Notes under the pieces: model-generated | The model's database searches: none | The model's input: only the letters and a program-made list of their open reading frames with translations | Told to the model about the DNA's origin: nothing | From: CALJIC01 sp039805565 | GTDB lineage: Bacteria; Chloroflexota; Chloroflexia; Chloroflexales; Roseiflexaceae | Length of the DNA: 12,116 nucleotides | Assembly: GCA_039805565.1 (NCBI GenBank) | Contig: JBDLTZ010000091.1 | Coordinates: 1-12,116, forward strand | Reading direction: 5' to 3' | Program-made: the position numbers and the translations under genes | Part shown: piece after piece, positions 5,355-11,007 of the stretch | Layout of the letters: every line of letters starts with the position of its first letter | Numbering within the stretch: position 1 is the first letter of the stretch

Positions 5355-7588
5355 CGCGCCACCCGCCCCTGGTCCGGCGGCCAGCGCACCGCCACATCGA
5401 CGAGCACGATGCTGATCACGCGCTCCCCCACCGGCTCGCGCTCCGCGGGCGCCCGCAGCACAAGGCGGTGCTCGCCGGGCGGCACAAGCAGACGCATGAC
5501 CCGCCGCGACACGTCCGCCCCGACACCCCAGGTGCCGAGCGGCGCCGACCCAAGCAGCAGCGTCACCTCGCGCGGCTCGTGGAATGACTGGGCGGCGAGG
5601 CGCAGCTCCACCGCCTGGGGCAGGTCGGACGGGTTGATGAACACGACGGAGCCCTCCGCGGTCATCCAGCGCCAGCGCCGCTCGCCATCGCGCTCCTCGG
5701 GGAACCAGCCGTCGCCGAAGAACGTGAGCGGGCGGGACGCCGTCTCGGGCAGCCGGTAGGCGCTGAGCCGCTCGTCGGCGTAGACCGGGGCCACGCCAGG
5801 GAGAGCCTGGGTCAGCGCGGCCTCCATCTGCCGGCGCGCGCGCCCGCCGAGCGCGTCCCAGTGGACGACGACGTGGCGCACGCCGTAGTAGCTCATGGCG
5901 ACCAGCCCATCGTCCGGGCGCTCGGGCAGGAGCGCGCGCTCATCTGGCTGCCCGGCCCACAGCTGGCGCACGCCCGGCACCGTCCAGACGAAGGGGTAGT
6001 ACGGCAGGCGTGATACGTACCCGCCGACAACCGGGAGCTCGTGGACGATCTGCGCCCGCAGCGGCTCGGCGGACTCGGGGCGTGCCGGCAGGTCGATCAG
6101 CGCGCCGGAGTCACCGCGGAGCCGTGCGTAGTAGGGGTGCTGGGCGGCGAGGTGCAGCGGCCAGGCGGGCGGGAAGTACTCGATGAGCAGAAGGGCCGCC
6201 ACCGTGACCAGCGCGAGCGTGCGGCGCGTGGTGGGAAGGCGCTCCAGCAGCACACGCAGGCCGAGGGCGGTGAGCGGCGCGAGCATCAGCACCGCGATCA
6301 CCACAAAGTGGCTCGGTCGCCGGGCGATGTCGGCGCCGGGTAGACTGAGGAGTAGCGCGTAGGGCAGCGGCACGCCGGTGCGGAGCGAGCCGACGTGGAG
6401 CAGCGGGCCGAGCGAGAGCACCAGGGCGGCGAGGGCGATCAGCGCCCAGGGCCAGGGGGAGCGGCCGAGGGAGGAGCAAGGACGAGGGACCGAGGACGAA
6501 GGAGCGGCGGCGCTGGTCATCGACCGTCGGTCATCGGTCGTCGGCTGTGGGTTGTCGGTCGCCGGTCGCCGGTCGCCTCTTGCCAGCACGAGCCCAGCCA
6601 GCGCGAGCGCCAGCGCGGTATAGCCCAGCGAGACATTCCACGCGGCGATGTAGGGGTGCCACTCGCGCACGAGCGCCTCGACGGCGCCGCCCCACAACGG
6701 GTGGAGGCCGCTGGGCAGGAAGATATCGTAGAGGTTGGCGGAGTGGATCAGGATCAGATCGAGCGGGTTGTTCGGGTCATAGGGCGGCTCGGGCGTGGCG
6801 GCGCTGCGCCCGGCGCGCACCGCCACGAGCGCTGGGAGCAGGATCGGCGCCAGGGCGAGCGCGCCCGAGAGTGCCGTTATGACAAATTGAGCCGTGATTC
6901 GCCGCCGGGCGAGCCACGAGCGCGCGGCTGCCAGCCAGATCAGCGCGAAGATCGCCGTATAGATCGCGAAGAAGAAGAAGTAGTACCAGCTCGTGTAGCC
7001 GATCAGCGCCAGGAACAGGCCGGCGACAAACGCATCACGGCGGCGGAAGTCCTCAGCGGCGCGCAGCAGGAAAAGCGCGTAGAAGGCGACCCACTGGATC
7101 GCGATCTGCTCGAGCTGCCCATCCCACGCCTTGGTAAGGTGGAAGGGTGAGAAGGCGAAGATCGCGCCGCCGACGAAGGCCGCGACGCGGCTGCCGCTGA
7201 CGCGCAGGGCGAGCAGGTAGGCGCCGATGCCGCAGAGCGTGAAGGCCAGCAGGAGCGCCACGTTGTAGCCGGCGACCGGGCCGAGCAGCGCGGTGACCGG
7301 CAGCACCAGCAGGCCATTGCTGGCGTTGAGCGTCTGGAGGTAGAGCGGCGTCCCGTGCGGGTGATACAGGTAGGTGGTGTAGAACGGGTTCTGGAGCGCG
7401 GCGACAGCTTTATGGACCCACCACAGGTTCCAGACGTTCTGCCAGCCGTCGCTATTGGCCACCGGGCCGCCCGGGATAGCGGAGGTAAGATGCGGCAGGA
7501 TCGGCGCGAACACGATCAGCGTGAGCGCCAGATAACCAAGCGCAGGCGCGAGGATCGGGTGCTGCTTGCGGTATGCGTGGCGCGTCAT
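5351..7588 (-). CDS. Polytopic membrane protein, GT-C-like putative glycosyltransferase (paralogue of the following gene) with in-frame heptamer repeat insert
   Basis: The product has 745 residues and the same plan as the following gene. It has an N-terminal helix (12-32), then a loop with NSDGWQNVWNLWW (Asp47), LGPVAGYNVALLL (102-114), VGGAIFAFSP (139-148), DGQLEQ (156-161), GVPLPYALLLSLPGADIARRP (405-425) and LPVVGGYVSRLPYY (518-531). The C-terminal beta domain (about 625-737) contains GDGWFPEERDGERRWRWM, FINPSDLPQAVELRL and VPPGEHRLVLRAP. About 10-11 helices are visible. Residues 338-372, between helices at about 318-336 and 380-398, are a polar, low-complexity Asp/Arg/Thr/Pro/Ser stretch encoded entirely by two heptanucleotide arrays; the paralogue has no counterpart there. 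A role in sugar transfer from a lipid-linked donor on the outer membrane face is inferred. The start overlaps the methyltransferase stop (ATGA at 7585-7588), and the stop overlaps the next start. Confidence 0.85.
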   Translation of the reverse strand: MTRHAYRKQHPILAPALGYLALTLIVFAPILPHLTSAIPGGPVANSDGWQNVWNLWWVHKAVAALQNPFYTTYLYHPHGTPLYLQTLNASNGLLVLPVTALLGPVAGYNVALLLAFTLCGIGAYLLALRVSGSRVAAFVGGAIFAFSPFHLTKAWDGQLEQIAIQWVAFYALFLLRAAEDFRRRDAFVAGLFLALIGYTSWYYFFFFAIYTAIFALIWLAAARSWLARRRITAQFVITALSGALALAPILLPALVAVRAGRSAATPEPPYDPNNPLDLILIHSANLYDIFLPSGLHPLWGGAVEALVREWHPYIAAWNVSLGYTALALALAGLVLARGDRRPATDNPQPTTDDRRSMTSAAAPSSSVPRPCSSLGRSPWPWALIALAALVLSLGPLLHVGSLRTGVPLPYALLLSLPGADIARRPSHFVVIAVLMLAPLTALGLRVLLERLPTTRRTLALVTVAALLLIEYFPPAWPLHLAAQHPYYARLRGDSGALIDLPARPESAEPLRAQIVHELPVVGGYVSRLPYYPFVWTVPGVRQLWAGQPDERALLPERPDDGLVAMSYYGVRHVVVHWDALGGRARRQMEAALTQALPGVAPVYADERLSAYRLPETASRPLTFFGDGWFPEERDGERRWRWMTAEGSVVFINPSDLPQAVELRLAAQSFHEPREVTLLLGSAPLGTWGVGADVSRRVMRLLVPPGEHRLVLRAPAEREPVGERVISIVLVDVAVRWPPDQGRVAR
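6473..6507. repeat. Degenerate heptamer array, consensus GGACGAA, 5 units
   Basis: Five consecutive 7-bp units on the plus strand: GGAGCAA, GGACGAG, GGACCGA, GGACGAA and GGAGCGG. The array lies within the 745-residue membrane-protein gene and encodes Ser/Pro/Arg/Cys-rich residues (about 361-372). A spacer of exactly 7 bp (6508-6514) separates it from the next array. Confidence 0.8.
6515..6577. repeat. Heptamer array, consensus GGTCGTC/GGTCGCC, 9 units
   Basis: Nine 7-bp units on the plus strand in strict register: GGTCATC, GACCGTC, GGTCATC, GGTCGTC, GGCTGTG, GGTTGTC, then GGTCGCC three times. Together with the adjacent GGACGAA array and its 7-bp spacer the tract is 105 bp, divisible by both 7 and 3. 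It therefore adds 35 codons without breaking the gene. Confidence 0.9.
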
Positions 7589-8388
7589 GCGTCAGGGGTG
7601 CTGTGAGGCCGGCGCGCAACTACCAATAGCATCGACCGGGCGGGAGGCACGGCTCGCGTAGTGGCCCAGAGCAGCGCCTTGACCAGCCAGCGGTGTGGAG
7701 CGCGCAGGAGGCGGGAGGGCTCTGCACCGACACGCTCCCACGGGTCGCCGTAGACTGTGCGCTCAACGGTGAGGCCAGCGCGCTCGAGCATCCAGGTGAG
7801 CTGGCGCATGCTGAAGAGCCGGCTGTGGGTGTAGTAGCGCGCCTCGGCCTTCAGCGACGCCCAGCGCTCGAACTCGTCGTCGTGCTCGAAAGGGCGCAGC
7901 AGCAGGATATCGAACAGCGTGCGCAGCCGGCTCTTGAGGTAGAACTGGTTGGGCGTGGTGAGCACCAGGTAGCCGCCGGGCGCAAGCATGGCGCCGATAG
8001 TGGCGAGCGCGTCCACGGGCGGGTTGGCAAGGTGCTCGATCACCTCGGAGAAGAAAATCAGGTCGAACCTCCCGTCCTCGTAGGGCGGCGGCTCGGTGTC
8101 GATATTCCAGCGCCGCACCTCGACGCCGAGGCGCCGCCAGAGCTCGGCGCGGTGCTCGGGAAAGAGGTCGGTGCCGCTGACCTTATAGCCGGCGCGCACC
8201 AGCGCCTCTGTGAACAGGCCAGGGTTGACACCGATCTCCAGGGCGCGCGCGCCAGCCCCAAGCGGGATGGACGCGAGCAGCATATGGAAGCGGTGCCGGT
8301 GCAGGCGGAAGTAGTCACGCTTGCCCTCAGGGGGGATGGCGTCGCCCACAGCACGCAGGATGCGGTTGATCTGACGGTCTAGCAGCAC
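7585..8388 (-). CDS. Class I SAM-dependent methyltransferase
   Basis: The product has 267 residues from the GTG at 8386-8388. Motif I is LEIGVNPG (50-57), a variant of the usual E/DxGxGxG; the acidic residue after strand 2 is Asp74 (GTDLFPE). Then come FDLIFFSEVIEHL (108-120) and LAPGGYLVLTTPN (135-147), the pattern of Methyltransf_11/23 (UbiE/UbiG-like) enzymes. The substrate is unknown; the operon context suggests a sugar, glycolipid or polyprenyl-linked intermediate. The region after 190 has an amphipathic stretch, LLRAPHRWLVKALLWATTRAVPP, that might touch the membrane. The start is uncertain. The frame is open far upstream because it runs through the preceding gene in another frame. A GTG at 8407-8409 would add seven residues but lies in a repeat-like tract with no ribosome site, whereas 8388 has a weak GTGAG 7 nt upstream. 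The stop overlaps the next start (ATGA). Confidence 0.8.
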   Translation of the reverse strand: MLLDRQINRILRAVGDAIPPEGKRDYFRLHRHRFHMLLASIPLGAGARALEIGVNPGLFTEALVRAGYKVSGTDLFPEHRAELWRRLGVEVRRWNIDTEPPPYEDGRFDLIFFSEVIEHLANPPVDALATIGAMLAPGGYLVLTTPNQFYLKSRLRTLFDILLLRPFEHDDEFERWASLKAEARYYTHSRLFSMRQLTWMLERAGLTVERTVYGDPWERVGAEPSRLLRAPHRWLVKALLWATTRAVPPARSMLLVVARRPHSTPDA

Positions 8389-8396
8389 GGGATTCT

Positions 8397-8420
8397 CACG
8401 AAAAGACACGAAGGCGAAGG
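8397..8420. repeat. Short degenerate CACGAAG-type tract in the GT4/methyltransferase junction
   Basis: The plus strand shows repeated CACGAAAA, CACGAAGG and CGAAGG units spanning 24 bp between the stop of the GT4 gene (8441) and the methyltransferase start. It is too short to be called an array with confidence, but it resembles the purine-rich short repeats elsewhere in the window. It also makes the upstream GTG at 8409 a less likely start. Confidence 0.35.
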
Positions 8421-8440
8421 CGCCCGGGATTGTACCACGA

Positions 8441-9673
8441 TTAGCAGCCGCAGATATCGATGTCGCCCACGGCCGGCGACCGGGCCACAGCGCGGCAGAC
8501 CGCAAGCAGACGCGCGGCGCGGCGATCGTAGGTGTGCTCGGCCACGCGCTCGGCGGCGCGGCTCGCCAGGGTCTCGCGGAGCTCCCCGTCGCCGGCGAGA
8601 CGCACCAACGCGGCGGCGAGGGCCGCGCGATCCCCACGCGGGATGTGCAGCGCGCCGTCGCCGCCGGTGATCTCGCGCAGGGCCGGGATATCCGGGCAGA
8701 CCACGGCGCGGCGCATAGCCATGTACTCAAACAGCTTGAGCGGCGAGGCAGTGACGTCCGTAACGGTGTCCGGCACGGCCAGAATGTCGCCGGCGGCAAG
8801 GTAGGGCGGGACGCGATCCTGGGGCTGCGAGCCGGCGAAGGTGACGTGCGCGGCGATGCCGAGGCGGCGGGCCTGCTCCATGAGGGCGTCGCGCTCCTGG
8901 GGCCGCCCGCCGACCAGGACGGCGTGCAGGTCGGGGCGCTCGCGGCGCGCGTCGGCCAGGGCGTCGAGCAGCAGGTCGAGGCCGCGATAGCTGAAGGTAA
9001 GCCCCGCGTAGACCACGAGCGTTGCGCCGGGCGGCAGTCCGAGCTCGCGGCGGGCAGCGTGGCGGTCGCGGGGGGCGTAGCGTGTCTGGTCGAAGGCATC
9101 GGGGAGCACAGCCACCTGGCGCGCGGGGCGGAGGCCGTCGCGCTCGAGCTGCTCGCGGAAGGCGGCGGTGAGCGAGGTGAGCGCGGCGGGCCGGGAGAGA
9201 GTCAGGCGGTCGAGCAGGGCGAGCAGCGGGGCAGCCCAGGGCTCCTTGGCACGCGACGGGTTGGTCGTCTCGAGGTCGTGGACCTCGTAGACCACGCGGG
9301 CGCCGGTGAGGCGCGGCAGGAGCAGGGCGAGCCAGCAGGCCAGGATCACCTCGCGGACGTAGACCACGGGGTAGCGCTCGCGGCGCACGCGGACGCGCCA
9401 GGCGAGGTAGAGGGCGGCCATCAAGGCGAAGGCGGTGCGCTCGGCGTAGTACCAGAGGGTCGATCGGTACAGGCGCGAGAGCCGGCCGATGCCAATGCGC
9501 GGCAGGTGCACCGCGCCGACCTCGTCGAAGGCGCTGGGGCCGCGGCGCATGCGCGGGACGATCGCCAGCATATCGGGCGCGAGGCGGCGCAACTCTCGCA
9601 GGGTGCTATAGGTCTGCACCGCGTTGGCAGACTTGAGGTCCGGGCTGTTCGGGTAGGCGATGTAGCAGATCAT
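8441..9673 (-). CDS. Glycosyltransferase family 4 (GT-B fold)
   Basis: The product has 410 residues, a normal length for GT4. The N-terminal acceptor half starts with MICYIAYPNSPDLKSANAVQT and includes VVYVREVILACWLALLLP (103-120) and VVYEVHDLE (127-135). The C-terminal nucleotide-sugar half runs from VVYAGLTFSYRGLDLLLDAL (220-239) through AVLVGGRPQERDAL and ASPLKLFEYMAMRRAVVCPD (309-328). The last segment is the family's donor-binding signature, with Glu316 as the conserved ribose-contacting acid. It lacks the usual first Glu of the E-x7-E pair, having Thr/Ala/Ser in that stretch, which is common in the SPLKLFEYMA subgroup. The enzyme would act in the cytoplasm or at the membrane; donor and acceptor are unknown. 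The C-terminus DIDICGC, with two cysteines, is unusual. The ATG has no ribosome site; heptamer repeats occupy the 44-nt gap upstream. Confidence 0.9.
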   Translation of the reverse strand: MICYIAYPNSPDLKSANAVQTYSTLRELRRLAPDMLAIVPRMRRGPSAFDEVGAVHLPRIGIGRLSRLYRSTLWYYAERTAFALMAALYLAWRVRVRRERYPVVYVREVILACWLALLLPRLTGARVVYEVHDLETTNPSRAKEPWAAPLLALLDRLTLSRPAALTSLTAAFREQLERDGLRPARQVAVLPDAFDQTRYAPRDRHAARRELGLPPGATLVVYAGLTFSYRGLDLLLDALADARRERPDLHAVLVGGRPQERDALMEQARRLGIAAHVTFAGSQPQDRVPPYLAAGDILAVPDTVTDVTASPLKLFEYMAMRRAVVCPDIPALREITGGDGALHIPRGDRAALAAALVRLAGDGELRETLASRAAERVAEHTYDRRAARLLAVCRAVARSPAVGDIDICGC

Positions 9674-9685
9674 ATCGTGAGTGTT

Positions 9686-9706
9686 GCGTGCTGCGTGCTG
9701 CGTGCT
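9686..9706. repeat. Perfect heptamer tandem repeat (GCGTGCT)x3 in a gene junction
   Basis: Three identical 7-bp units (9686-9692, 9693-9699, 9700-9706) follow a decayed copy at 9678-9685. The array fills most of the 44-nt gap between two GT4 genes, in the place where the ribosome site of the downstream gene would be; on the coding strand it reads AGCACGC repeats. Confidence 0.9.
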
Positions 9707-9717
9707 GAGCTCATAAC

Positions 9718-10965
9718 CTACGACATCCTACCGCTGAAGACCTGCTGTTGATACAGGTCGAGGAGGTCATGGGCGATCTTCTCGGAGCGGAACTGCTCGG
9801 CGAACGGCGGGCAGCGCTCGGCAAGGCCGGCCCAGAGCACGCGGTCGGAGAGCAGGCGCGCCAGGGCGAAGCCGAGCGACTCGGCGCTGCGCGGCTCGAC
9901 CAACAGGCCACAGGAAGCCGCGGCCACGTAGTCGCTCACGCCGGTCGTGCGTGTGACAATGGGCGGGGTGCCGGCGGCGGCGGCCTCGACAACCACGCGG
10001 CTGAAAGACTCGGCGACCGAGGGCACCACCACGGCGTCGGCGGCGGCCAGGTAGCCGAGAGTCTGCTCGTGGGGGACCCCGCCGGTGAAGATGACCGAGT
10101 CGGCCACGCCGAGGGCCTCGGCGCGGCGCTGCATGTAGGCGCCGTAGTCCCCGAAGCGCGGCGTGCTGCGGCTCGGGCCAATGATCAGCACCTGCGGCCG
10201 CACGCCGGCCTGCTGGATGTGGGGCACGGCCTCGACCAGGTCCACGATGCCCTTGAAGGGGTGCAGGCGGTTCAGGCTGACGACGATCGGACGCTCGGGG
10301 TCGAGGTTATGTCGCGCCACCACCTCAGCCCGGCTGCGCGCACGCAGAGCCTGGAGGTCGGCGCTACGTGGCGGGTAGCTGTCCTCGGTGATGTTGTACG
10401 GGATCGCCGTGACCTTCTCAGGCGGAGCGCCGAGGCGGACGGCAAGCGTCTTGAGCTGCGGCGAGTCGGCCCGGATCACGGCGGCGCGGCGGAAGACCAG
10501 CGGGAGGAGCGCGCGGACGGCAGCGTGGCGGCCGTAGCCATAGTCGAACTCCGGCTCGGCCATGATGTCGGCGCCCGGGAGCGTGACGGCGAGCGGCGGG
10601 CCGGCTGAGCCCTGCCCGAGCGCGGCGACCAGCCCAAGCGGGAAGGCCGTCTCGATGTGGACGAGGTCATAGCGGCGCTCCCGGATGAAGCGGCGGTAGT
10701 GGCGCACGGCGCCGGCGAGGTACGGGTAGCGCACCAGTAGGTCGGCGGCGCGGTTGGCGACCTTGGTGGGCAGGTCGGAGCTCACCGGCAGGCGGTGCGC
10801 CACGATGCCCTCCTGCTCCTCGCTGACCAGGCGCGGGGCAGATGCGTCAAGCGAGATGACCTCGGCGGTGACGCCGCGCGCACGCCAGGCGTGGATGACC
10901 TCGGCGTGGATACGGTTGCCCATGAGGGCGGGGTCGTAGCGCGGGATGAAGTAGAGTATGTGCAT
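9718..10965 (-). CDS. Glycosyltransferase family 4 (GT-B fold)
   Basis: The product has 415 residues. The N-terminus MHILYFIPRYDPALMGNRIHAE is the first strand and glycine loop of a GT-B acceptor domain, followed by YDLVHIETAFPLGL (99-112). The C-terminal domain has VSLNRLHPFKGIVDLVEA (229-246), with the Arg/Lys pair (Arg233, Lys238) that contacts the donor phosphates; VIFTGGVPHEQTLGYLAAADAVVVPS (291-316); and the E-x7-E motif ESFSRVVVE (Glu319, Glu327). All family hallmarks are present, so it should be active, using a nucleotide-sugar donor in the cytoplasm. The sugar and acceptor cannot be read from the sequence. It lies 42 nt downstream of the GT-C gene and 44 nt upstream of the second GT4 gene in one operon. 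An SD-like AGAGGAG is 30 nt from the ATG, with a perfect hairpin in between. Confidence 0.92.
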   Translation of the reverse strand: MHILYFIPRYDPALMGNRIHAEVIHAWRARGVTAEVISLDASAPRLVSEEQEGIVAHRLPVSSDLPTKVANRAADLLVRYPYLAGAVRHYRRFIRERRYDLVHIETAFPLGLVAALGQGSAGPPLAVTLPGADIMAEPEFDYGYGRHAAVRALLPLVFRRAAVIRADSPQLKTLAVRLGAPPEKVTAIPYNITEDSYPPRSADLQALRARSRAEVVARHNLDPERPIVVSLNRLHPFKGIVDLVEAVPHIQQAGVRPQVLIIGPSRSTPRFGDYGAYMQRRAEALGVADSVIFTGGVPHEQTLGYLAAADAVVVPSVAESFSRVVVEAAAAGTPPIVTRTTGVSDYVAAASCGLLVEPRSAESLGFALARLLSDRVLWAGLAERCPPFAEQFRSEKIAHDLLDLYQQQVFSGRMS

Positions 10966-10976
10966 ATAATATGTAT

Positions 10977-10993
10977 GCGAGGGGTTCCCTCGC
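10977..10993 (-). promoter_or_regulatory. Perfect hairpin between a distant SD-like site and the GT4 start
   Basis: The coding strand reads GCGAGGG-AAC-CCCTCGC: a 7-bp GC-rich stem with a 3-nt loop. An AGAGGAG (10995-11001) lies directly before it and the ATG (10963-10965) 11 nt after it. With the hairpin folded, the SD-to-ATG distance becomes about 12 nt, a workable spacing. No U-run follows, so a classic terminator is unlikely. Confidence 0.5.
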
Positions 10994-11007
10994 GCTCCTC
11001 TTTAGAG

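Noticed and set aside
6473..6577. CRISPR array
   Set aside because: The units are contiguous 7-mers without spacers and lie in frame inside a gene.
8429..8434. TACAAT as a -10 box for an internal promoter before the methyltransferase
   Set aside because: No -35-like hexamer lies 16-18 nt upstream; the genes are tightly packed in one operon.
7585..9099. Single 504-residue ORF fusing a 5' extension to the methyltransferase
   Set aside because: The first ~230 residues are the GT4 gene read in another frame (Ser/Pro/Arg/Cys-rich). Only the part after about 8409 is methyltransferase-like.
8534..10608. Long plus-strand ORFs opposite the two GT4 genes (405 and 286 residues)
   Set aside because: Their composition is typical of antisense frames in GC-rich DNA, while the minus frames carry complete GT4 motifs.
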